Shown here: positions 32,949 through 38,357 of the stretch, in pieces
How positions within the stretch are numbered: the first letter of the stretch is position 1
How the letters are laid out: every line of letters begins with the position of its first letter
Virus record (IMG/VR): IMGVR_UViG_3300037391_000017
Location: 1-64,000 of that record
Direction: 5' to 3' (one strand)
Length of the DNA: 64,000 nt
Origin: a virus
The notes under the pieces: generated by a model
What the model was told of the DNA's origin: nothing
The model's input: the letters and a program-made list of their open reading frames with translations, nothing else
Databases searched by the model: none
Program-made: the position numbers and the translations under genes

Positions 32949-33356
32949 TTACCACTCCCAAAGTTTCGCGTCGATGTACTCCGCGATGTTGTTCTTTGGA
33001 CGTTCGTACCGCAACGTTAAAACCGATTGTCCATCCCACAAAACCGCTGGGAGCATGTAAACTTTATTCGTTTGCGGCGAGTACGCTGCGATGAAATCAA
33101 CCTCAGCCGCCGTATACTTTTTCCGCTTCTTGTTGTGACCGATGGACGACACTTTCACTTGGAAGCTGCCACTCGTTGCTTTGGACGATGCTCCCGCGTA
33201 CTTAACCTGCACACGAGACAGCTTCCCGTCCACATCCATCACTAAATCGTAGCGGCAATTCTCCGTTACGGGGCGACTCATCATGACGCCCTTTTCAATT
33301 GCGCGGAGCAGAACCCTAAGAATGGCCTGCTCACCCTTGGTCGTGGTTATATCCAT
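32949..33356 (-). CDS. PD-(D/E)XK homing-endonuclease-like protein
   Basis: 135 residues from ATG at 33356. CRYDLVMDVDGKLSRVQVKYA (D37, Q50-V51-K52) matches the 133-residue nuclease at 31138 in order and spacing, so the two are paralogues of the I-Ssp6803I-like group. The start is set by TGTGGTATCAT ending six bases upstream. It ends three bases before tRNA-Ala(GGC). Confidence 0.65.
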   Translation of the reverse strand: MDITTTKGEQAILRVLLRAIEKGVMMSRPVTENCRYDLVMDVDGKLSRVQVKYAGASSKATSGSFQVKVSSIGHNKKRKKYTAAEVDFIAAYSPQTNKVYMLPAVLWDGQSVLTLRYERPKNNIAEYIDAKLWEW

Positions 33357-33362
33357 CTTACG

Positions 33363-33368
33363 ATGATA
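33363..33368 (-). promoter_or_regulatory. Extended -10 box (TATCAT)
   Basis: TG-G-TATCAT followed by six bases and the ATG at 33356. Confidence 0.5.
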
Positions 33369-33378
33369 CCACAAAATC

Positions 33379-33453
33379 TGGAGCGAGTGGTGGGATTCGA
33401 ACCCACGACCTGATGGTTGGGAACCACCTATTCTACCACTGAACTACACCCGC
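33379..33453 (-). tRNA. tRNA-Gly(CCC)
   Basis: Acceptor GCGGGTG/CACTCGC, D arm GTTC/GAAT, anticodon arm GGTGG TTCCCAA CCATC, T loop TTCGAAT, U73, CCA encoded. Reads GGG. Confidence 0.92.
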
Positions 33454-33511
33454 AGCGGGTGCGAGAAGGGGCTCGCGTCGTCTCGGCTCCGTTTAGCCGA
33501 ACCCGTAATCT

Positions 33512-33586
33512 TGGAGCGGACAGCGGGGCTCGAACCCGCGACCTCATCCTTGGCAAGGATGCGTTCTACCACTGAACTATGTCCGC
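33512..33586 (-). tRNA. tRNA-Gly(GCC)
   Basis: Acceptor GCGGACA/TGTCCGC, anticodon arm CATCC TTGCCAA GGATG, T loop TTCGAGC, U73, CCA encoded. Reads GGC/GGU. Confidence 0.93.
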
Positions 33587-33717
33587 ACTACGTGTGTCCC
33601 AGTCGGTCGGCTTTCACCACAATTGGTTCGGATTTCTCGGAACCAACGCCCCTGTTGGGGATCGAGTCTCGCAGCCGCAGCTACGGCGTTTTTCACTTTC
33701 GTGTCCACGCGGATCAC
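33577..33717 (-). CDS. Doubtful small ORF ending inside tRNA-Gly(GCC)
   Basis: 46 codons from a GTG at 33717, basic, no clear ribosome site. It is listed because its TAG stop is bases 8-10 of the tRNA, as in two better supported genes of this block. Confidence 0.2.
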   Translation of the reverse strand: MIRVDTKVKNAVAAAARLDPQQGRWFREIRTNCGESRPTGTHVVRT

Positions 33718-33793
33718 ACGGGTTACTTATTTGGGGAGGATGGGCGTTACTCCAGTTTTGACCTCCGTCCAACAACGGAGCCTCCCCTAATCT

Positions 33794-33868
33794 TGGAGCG
33801 AGCAACGGGAATCGAACCCGTCTCTGTGGCTTGGAGGGCCACGGCACCGCCAGTTATACCTTACTCGC
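33794..33868 (-). tRNA. tRNA-Gly(TCC) with C33
   Basis: Acceptor GCGAGTA/TGCTCGC, anticodon arm GTGGC CCTCCAA GCCAC, T loop TTCGATT, U73, CCA encoded. The nearly universal U33 is C and position 8 is A instead of U. Reads GGA if functional. Confidence 0.8.
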
Positions 33869-33881
33869 TTAAAGTATTCGT

Positions 33882-34252
33882 GTTGAACCTATAGCCGGGA
33901 TTCTGTCGCGGACGACCATTCCTCTAGGCGTTGCATCACTACAACGCTCAAGCACCCTACCCGCTGATTACCCGCCTCTTGCGAAGCGAACGGATCGAAC
34001 ACAATCCTGCTCAGCCTATTTGGGCTTCTGCACGTGGAGATTGCTCGTTTCACCCGAACTGAATCGGCTCGTCTCTGTAGCTCTAATCGTCAACACCCTT
34101 GCGGGTGCCGCCCAGCCGTTAGCTGGCACGCTGTTCTTTGCAGTCCCGAACTTCCTCCCCTGCGCTCAACGCCGGACTTGGTTGGGAAGGCTTTCGCCAA
34201 CGCTTCCAAGCACAGGACGTATATCTACGCAGCGGCGGTCGTCCAGTTCAAC
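33882..34252 (-). ncRNA. rnpB: RNase P RNA, bacterial type
   Basis: On the minus strand the conserved blocks occur in order: GGGGAGGAAGTTCGGGA (CR I), GTGCCAGCTAACGGCTGGG (P7-like hairpin region), GCCCAAATAGGC (CR III), GTGCTTGAGC, CCTAGAGGAATGGTCGTC (CR IV) and GACAGAATCCCGGCTATAG (CR V). The ends pair as P1 (GTTGAACT with GGTTCAAC). CR I lacks one A compared with the usual GAGGAAAGTCC, and P4 keeps pairing with a changed base pair. RNase P RNA is the catalytic subunit that cuts 5' leaders from pre-tRNAs. It lies inside the phage tRNA block on the same strand. I did not find a protein-subunit gene in this window. Confidence 0.93.
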
Positions 34253-34331
34253 ACAAATTTTCAAAGAGCCTACTATACTAGGCGAAAGCTGACCTTCTGC
34301 CTCTAAAGCCCAATATGCTAGGCTTTAATCT

Positions 34332-34407
34332 TGGAGCACCCGGTCGGTGTCGAGCCGACTCAGTAGTGGTTTTGCAGACCACCGCGTTCCCGTTTCGCCA
34401 CGGATGC
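34332..34407 (-). tRNA. tRNA-Cys(GCA), copy 1
   Basis: Acceptor GCATCCG/CGGGTGC, short D stem, anticodon arm GTGGT CTGCAAA ACCAC, U73, CCA encoded. The T loop is CTCGACA, with C instead of T at position 54. Confidence 0.85.
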
Positions 34408-34433
34408 AAACTTTTTGAAAGCACTCGACTCGG

Positions 34434-34452
34434 TAGGGTTCGATTCCTACAT
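34434..34452 (+). other. Orphan T-arm-like sequence on plus strand
   Basis: GTAGGGTTCGATTCCTAC resembles a tRNA T arm on the strand opposite the block, but no matching acceptor or anticodon arm exists upstream. Perhaps a tRNA remnant. Confidence 0.3.
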
Positions 34453-34529
34453 AAGCGCACAACCACCACGCTATTTATTGGAACAGGCGATTTAGCCTGC
34501 CTTAACTTACGTCTGGCGCTCTCAAAGCT

Positions 34530-34606
34530 TGGCGGTGACGGGGGGATTTGAACCCCTATATTCTCCCGTGACAGGGGAGCCCATTAGCCAGTTATGGTAC
34601 GTCACC
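34530..34606 (-). tRNA. tRNA-Asp(GTC), copy 1
   Basis: Perfect acceptor GGTGACG/CGTCACC, D stem CCAT/ATGG, anticodon arm CTCCC CTGTCAC GGGAG, G73, CCA encoded. Reads GAC/GAU. Confidence 0.9.
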
Positions 34607-34612
34607 AAAATT

Positions 34613-34691
34613 TGGCGGGGACGACGGGATTTGAACCCGCGATCTCTTCCGTGACAGGGAAGCATGTTAGACCGGGCTACACCACGGCCCC
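34613..34691 (-). tRNA. tRNA-Asp(GTC), copy 2, archaeal-like D arm
   Basis: Anticodon arm CTTCC CTGTCAC GGAAG, G73, CCA encoded, acceptor GGGGCCG/CGTCCCC with a C5-U68 mismatch. The D arm GTGTAGCCCGGTCTAACAT is unlike the other phage tRNAs and close to what I recall of euryarchaeal tRNA-Asp. Confidence 0.85.
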
Positions 34692-34705
34692 GCATTACAA
34701 AAACT

Positions 34706-34780
34706 TGGAAGCGGCGGCGAGAATCGAACTCGCGAATAAAGACGTTGCAGGTCTCGACCTTACCACTTGGCTACGCCGCT
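34706..34780 (-). tRNA. tRNA-Cys(GCA), copy 2
   Basis: Acceptor AGCGGCG/CGCCGCT, anticodon arm GAGAC CTGCAAC GTCTT, T loop TTCGATT, U73, CCA encoded. Confidence 0.9.
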
Positions 34781-34793
34781 GTGAATCTAAAAT

Positions 34794-34868
34794 TGGTGGA
34801 CACGGGGGGATTTGAACCCCTTCTTTCACTTTGCAAGAGTGACGCATTCCCAGTTATGCTACCGGCCC
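34794..34868 (-). tRNA. tRNA-Ala(TGC), copy 1
   Basis: Anticodon arm TCACT CTTGCAA AGTGA, G3-U70 present, CCA encoded. Acceptor pairs 5-68 (C-U) and 6-67 (G-G) do not match. Its first ten bases end the coding gene upstream. Confidence 0.85.
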
Positions 34869-35086
34869 ATTTTTGCTGGCTTCGCGACACTCTTCAACGT
34901 GCCGTGAGTCAGATCAAACTCTAATTGCCGAACCACCATCTTGTCCATCTTGTCGAGGACTTCATCCTCGGTGTCGGCAGTCGCAACTAATCCCAACGTC
35001 GGGTGCCACGCTTGGAAGCCCCAATCCTGTCTCTCGACCTCTACAGTCGTGACCAGCTTTACGATACGTGATCTGTTGCGTTTCAT
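34859..35086 (-). CDS. Small HicB-like protein
   Basis: 75 residues. The WGFQAWHPTLGLVATADTEDEVLDKM segment resembles the HicB/DUF1902 fold (strand, strand, helix) used by antitoxins and small regulators. No partner toxin is adjacent. The stop TAG is formed by bases 8-10 of tRNA-Ala(TGC). Confidence 0.45.
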   Translation of the reverse strand: MKRNRSRIVKLVTTVEVERQDWGFQAWHPTLGLVATADTEDEVLDKMDKMVVRQLEFDLTHGTLKSVAKPAKMGR

Positions 35087-35101
35087 CTTTCAATCCAATC
35101 T

Positions 35102-35177
35102 TGGTGCGCCGGGTGGGACTCGAACCCACGGTAGTCGTCTTGTAAGGGCGATGCTTTAGCCGCTAAGCTACCCGCGC
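35102..35177 (-). tRNA. tRNA-Val(TAC)
   Basis: Acceptor GCGCGGG/CCGGCGC with a G5-G68 mismatch, D arm GCTT/AAGC, anticodon loop CTTACAA in a stem with one C-A mismatch, T loop TTCGAGT, CCA encoded. Reads GUA. Confidence 0.88.
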
Positions 35178-35193
35178 AAATTTTACCGCAAAA

Positions 35194-35222
35194 ACAAAAA
35201 GGACGCTCTGTTTGAGCGTCCT
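35194..35222 (-). terminator. Rho-independent terminator
   Basis: AGGACGCTC (35200-35208) pairs with GAGCGTCCT (35214-35222); TTTTTGTTTTT follows on the minus strand. It ends the 43-residue ORF unit before tRNA-Val(TAC). Confidence 0.8.
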
Positions 35223-35246
35223 CGGAAACCGTTGATTTGGAAGTTG

Positions 35247-35378
35247 TTACTCTCCAAACCCTCCCGAGGACACCATATCTCCTACCGCCGCCGCGTCAGC
35301 GGCGACAGTACCGCGTTCGGCTGCGCTACACGCTGCGACCGTCACGATAACACCTGCGTTTTGGAGATTGGAGTTCAT
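35247..35378 (-). CDS. Small Ala/Val-rich peptide
   Basis: 43 residues from ATG at 35378, between a GGGTATTATAG promoter-like box (about 35392-35400) and a strong terminator, so it sits in its own transcription unit. Function unknown; the unit could instead be a non-coding RNA. Confidence 0.4.
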   Translation of the reverse strand: MNSNLQNAGVIVTVAACSAAERGTVAADAAAVGDMVSSGGFGE

Positions 35379-35443
35379 AAGCGTCTCTGTACTATAATAC
35401 CCGAATTTCAAAAACTTGCAACAACTATTTTTCAGAAAAGAGC

Positions 35444-35560
35444 GAGAGCCTATGTCCTGCACCCGCGTTGCGGGAAAACTAAGCGGACAAACGCCGTCTC
35501 CGACCGACCTAACGCGAGGGCATGATCCCCGTTCGCTTATCGGCTCTCTTGCTGGTGCAG
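35444..35560. ncRNA. Candidate structured RNA with pseudoknot potential
   Basis: GAGAGCC (35444-35450) pairs with 35542-35548, and CTGCACC (35457-35463) pairs with 35554-35560, two 7-bp helices that cross. TAAGCG (35480-35485) pairs with CGCTTA (35534-35539), and CCCGC/GCGGG forms a local hairpin. No ORF or known family recognised; strand unknown. Confidence 0.4.
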
Positions 35561-35600
35561 CTTCATCAGGCGGATGAGCGCCAACTGCATCAGCGAAACT

Positions 35601-35676
35601 TGGTGGACCTGAACGGGCTCGAACCGATGACCTCTTCCTTGCAAAGGAAGCGTTCTCCCAACTGAACTACAGGCCC
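35601..35676 (-). tRNA. tRNA-Ala(TGC), copy 2
   Basis: Acceptor GGGCCTG/CAGGTCC with G3-U70, D arm GTTC/GAAC, anticodon arm CTTCC TTTGCAA GGAAG, T loop TTCGAGC, CCA encoded. First gene of the tRNA block. Confidence 0.92.
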
Positions 35677-35697
35677 AGACGTTGCAGGTCTTTCAAC

Positions 35698-35820
35698 ATG
35701 CAACAAATCCCCCAATTCATTCGCATCCCTCAGGACGGTGACACGTACCTGTGGTCGGGGGTCTGCGGGACATACTCTAAGGCTGTCACGCCCTATCGCC
35801 TTTCGGCTGAGCAGCGGTAA
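35698..35820 (+). CDS. Possible 40-residue plus-strand protein
   Basis: The translation (IPQFIRIPQDGDTYLWSGV, then YSKAVTPYRLSAEQR) looks protein-like, but there is only a weak AGGT ribosome site and no promoter. Nothing else is seen between 35677 and 35862. Confidence 0.3.
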   Translation: MQQIPQFIRIPQDGDTYLWSGVCGTYSKAVTPYRLSAEQR

Positions 35821-35862
35821 ACCGCAGGCATACACTAATACAATACCGTAGTCTGGGCATTT

Positions 35863-36108
35863 TTACAAGCGAGTCGTGACTTCTTTGTAGATGCCGTCTA
35901 TTCGCTCAACGAATCCGCTGATGCCTGTGTGCTGCTCCAGCCAGCGAGTCGTCTGGTTGCCCTTGCGGGCGTCCATCAACTTGTGCAGCCGAAGCGCCAG
36001 CGTGCGGGCCTTCTTCTCGTCACCGCATGTGTGTCGCACGTACTCATGGCGCGGCGAAGCGTCGTAGTTGTAGACCAACAGGTTGATGTAAATTTTGTCG
36101 CTCTTCAT
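35863..36108 (-). CDS. Hypothetical protein
   Basis: 81 residues from ATG at 36108 (GGAGG site nine bases upstream); translation coupled to the upstream membrane peptide by ATGA. Mixed alpha/beta, basic. No family recognised. Confidence 0.55.
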   Translation of the reverse strand: MKSDKIYINLLVYNYDASPRHEYVRHTCGDEKKARTLALRLHKLMDARKGNQTTRWLEQHTGISGFVERIDGIYKEVTTRL

Positions 36109-36281
36109 TGCGCCTCCGTCCATGAGTCGCGAACCAATTCGTCCAGTAACCATTCATCGTCCTCGCGGGCGGGCGTCCAACCGAATAGGCGTTCCAGCCC
36201 CGTATCGAACATGCCGCCCTGCCAGCACCGAAACGTCAGGTACACGGCGAGCACTACGAACCATGCGACGAGAAACTTCAT
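36105..36281 (-). CDS. Small single-TM protein
   Basis: 58 residues: N-terminal hydrophobic helix (about 3-18), then an acidic Trp-containing soluble part. ATGA overlaps link it to both neighbours. No family recognised. Confidence 0.55.
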   Translation of the reverse strand: MKFLVAWFVVLAVYLTFRCWQGGMFDTGLERLFGWTPAREDDEWLLDELVRDSWTEAQ

Positions 36282-36454
36282 CCGACCTTACCCCCTGCGC
36301 CAACTTCGTAATTGATGATCGCCTGAACCAAGTCCACCCGCTTGCGACGGTCTGCCCAATCAACGTTGTACTGCCGCTCAACCCGCCGAAACAGTCTGCG
36401 GAGTTTGCGGAAGGTCATCGCTGTCAGTTCCTCTCGTCGCTCGCCGATAGTCAT
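36278..36454 (-). CDS. Small basic protein
   Basis: 58 residues from ATG at 36454 with an AGGAG site in the leader TTTAGACAGGAGAACC. Helical and Arg-rich (FRKLRRLFRRVERQY), possibly nucleic-acid binding. First gene of a three-gene coupled operon. Confidence 0.5.
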   Translation of the reverse strand: MTIGERREELTAMTFRKLRRLFRRVERQYNVDWADRRKRVDLVQAIINYEVGAGGKVG

Positions 36455-36522
36455 GGTTCTCCTGTCTAAACTTTGGGGCACGCTGGTTTCATCCAAGACG
36501 TGTCTAGAATCCCCGCCGACCG

Positions 36523-36804
36523 TTAGGGAATATTTGCGAGGAGAACGACATCAGCCCAATTGTTTTCTCCGGGCTCGTCTGTGTCGTTCCAATCCTCACG
36601 TTCCCAATGTGTGTCGTCTTCACGACCGTTCCACAGCTTGTTATCGCGGACTTTGGTCACGCGAATATCTCGTACTGGACGCGGCCCCCACTCGGCATCG
36701 CCGCGAAGGACTGGCGTCTCCGGTGAAAGTTCCCCACGCTCGACGCGAGCCTTGAGTGCTTCCACCTGTTCGATCAACTGCCCGAGATTGATTCCAGTGT
36801 CCAT
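36523..36804 (-). CDS. Hypothetical acidic protein
   Basis: 93 residues. It starts with a Leu/Glu helix and continues with Trp/Asp/Glu-rich sequence. The LSPETPVL..DAEWGPRPV segment resembles small phage proteins with a beta core. No clear ribosome site. It lies at the end of the ORF-less region and could be translated from that transcript. Confidence 0.45.
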   Translation of the reverse strand: MDTGINLGQLIEQVEALKARVERGELSPETPVLRGDAEWGPRPVRDIRVTKVRDNKLWNGREDDTHWEREDWNDTDEPGENNWADVVLLANIP

Positions 36805-37300
36805 TTGATTGACTGGCGGCGATCACAGGGACTTCACGCTCCCACCTTGTCCGCGAGTAATGGAGGCTGGCCTAGCCTACTCACGTGACGCCTTTGTCCT
36901 GTAGACCGCTGCTAGTAAATCAAAAAGCTTGTGTGACCTCAGCCTAGCACTAGGGGGTTTCAGGGGCAAACCAGCAGCCGAACTGTCTGGCGGCATTCCT
37001 ACACCTGTGCATTGCTCACCGAAGCCACAGCAAGATCAAAAGTGGGGAGGGCGGGGTGCAGGATGACCGCAACTTCTTCGACCAGTAAACCACGTCTGGC
37101 TGTTAACGGCGTCCTGCACCCCAAATGTTGTGGGTCGGTTGATTGCCGACCAGTTGAGCGTTGTTTCCGAGGCCGTAGCCTATAGAGGTCGAGTCGTTCA
37201 GTTCGTACCCATTGTGTCCACCCCTCAGATGGTTACGCTGTCGCCTATTATCGGAAATTCACAAGCCGTGCGACACCGCGCCTGTTACTGTGTATCAACG
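36805..37300 (-). ncRNA. Candidate large structured RNA driven by a phage promoter
   Basis: About 500 bases with no credible ORF on the minus strand, immediately downstream of a shared-motif promoter (37306-37333). Long-range pairings are visible: GGGGTGCAGGA (37053-37063) with 37112-37122, GGTCGG (37133-37138) with 37146-37151, and TGTCGC (37239-37244) with 37270-37275. Size, phage origin and position near a tRNA block are what is known for GOLLD and ROOL RNAs, but I cannot confirm a match. It may alternatively be a long leader of the 93-residue gene. Confidence 0.45.
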
Positions 37301-37305
37301 ATACA

Positions 37306-37333
37306 ATTATACCAAACCCAAAGGGGGAATCGC
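37306..37333 (-). promoter_or_regulatory. Shared-motif phage promoter of the RNA candidate
   Basis: TATAAT at 37306-37311, GCGATT at 37328-37333 with 16 bases between, preceded by ATTCCTA. No start codon follows within 90 bases, unlike the other four. Confidence 0.65.
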
Positions 37334-37346
37334 TAGGAATCTGAAA

Positions 37347-38300
37347 CTATTTTTTCGTGGTGCCATCCGCCAGCGGAACCAGCTTCCAGTTGGCGACCAG
37401 CGCGTCGTGGAACTGGATGTCACCCTTGAGGCTGCTGATCTTGAACTCGGTGCGGTCGATCTCGGACTCGCGGATTTCGTTGTACTCGCGGGTGCCCTTG
37501 TCGAACGTCTCGACGGTGACCAACGGCTTCTTGCCGTAGCCCTGATAGGTTTCCTTCGTGCGTTCCAGCGTCGGCATGGTGCTGTTCTTCAACGATTTCA
37601 GGTATTGCTGTGCGGACTTGAGCGCGGGGCGAAGGTACTGCGCCAACCACTGCTTGTTGCCTTCGCACGAGAACTCGTAAGGCAGGAACGCGCAACCGAA
37701 GCAGCTACCGATGCGGTAACCAGCGTGGTTGTATTCCGACATCTGGTAGCCGTGATGAACCATCTTCTGCTCGGCGGTGAGTTTCTGGCGGTTCTGGCAG
37801 ATGGTGCAGATGCCAGTGTTGGCGATCTCTTCCGCGATCTGAGCGGCGGTCTTGTTGGTCACGTTCGGCTTGCGGCCCTTCTTGATGATCGGCTTGAACG
37901 ACTTCAAGAACTGGAATAATTCGTTGATCTGATCGAGGGTCTCGATGTAGGTCACGAGGCCCGCAGTCTTCTGGTCGGTGGGCAGTTTCTTCAAACGGCG
38001 GCTCAGCTTGGCGGCTTGGTTCATACCGAAAGCGTAGCCGATGTCGTGGCGGGGGTCGGACGAAGGCAGTTCGCGGCGAATGTCGCGGGAGATCGCACCG
38101 TCAGCGGCGATATGCTGCGCGTGTTCGCAACCAGACGAGACATACGACTTCGCGTTCAGGAATTCTTGGTTGTAGATTTCGCCAGCGGCGAGTCCAGCTT
38201 CAAGAGTCTGGATGGCAGCGAGGAAGCGGTCACCCTGCGTGAAGGCGGAACGGATGTACGGGGTGCTGAAGGTCACCGTGATTTTGTCTGTGTTGTTCAT
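37347..38300 (-). CDS. Hypothetical Cys-containing protein
   Basis: 317 residues. CTICQ (about residue 165) and a later CFGCAF with intervening His residues suggest a zinc site in the middle. N- and C-terminal parts are helical and basic. Leaderless-type mRNA from the shared-motif promoter. No family recognised. Confidence 0.55.
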   Translation of the reverse strand: MNNTDKITVTFSTPYIRSAFTQGDRFLAAIQTLEAGLAAGEIYNQEFLNAKSYVSSGCEHAQHIAADGAISRDIRRELPSSDPRHDIGYAFGMNQAAKLSRRLKKLPTDQKTAGLVTYIETLDQINELFQFLKSFKPIIKKGRKPNVTNKTAAQIAEEIANTGICTICQNRQKLTAEQKMVHHGYQMSEYNHAGYRIGSCFGCAFLPYEFSCEGNKQWLAQYLRPALKSAQQYLKSLKNSTMPTLERTKETYQGYGKKPLVTVETFDKGTREYNEIRESEIDRTEFKISSLKGDIQFHDALVANWKLVPLADGTTKK

Positions 38301-38306
38301 ACCCCT

Positions 38307-38334
38307 ATTATACCCCGAAACTCGTTGAAATCGC
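38307..38334 (-). promoter_or_regulatory. Shared-motif phage promoter
   Basis: AATTCCTAGCGATT with 16 bases to TATAATAGGGGTATG (ATG at 38300). It overlaps the region of a divergent plus-strand promoter. Confidence 0.7.
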
Positions 38335-38346
38335 TAGGAATTTGGG

Positions 38347-38352
38347 TATTAT
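38347..38352 (+). promoter_or_regulatory. -10 box of leaderless type (TATTAT)
   Basis: GGGTATTATCTGGTATG; five bases separate the box from ATG at 38358. Divergent to the 38300 promoter. Confidence 0.5.
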
Positions 38353-38357
38353 CTGGT

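Noticed and set aside
34408-34529. Complete plus-strand tRNA around the orphan T arm
   Set aside because: No upstream sequence pairs with the putative 3' acceptor strand and no anticodon arm is present.
33511-34924. Plus-strand ORFs at 33511-33894, 34594-34815 and 34664-34924 (TGLEPATSS-like proteins)
   Set aside because: They run across tRNA genes on the opposite strand; GLEPATSS and FEPAISS strings are the familiar artefact of translating tRNA antisense.
35444-35560. HDV-like ribozyme
   Set aside because: Helix order is partly similar, but only five bases separate the 3' strands, so there is no P4 domain or catalytic junction.
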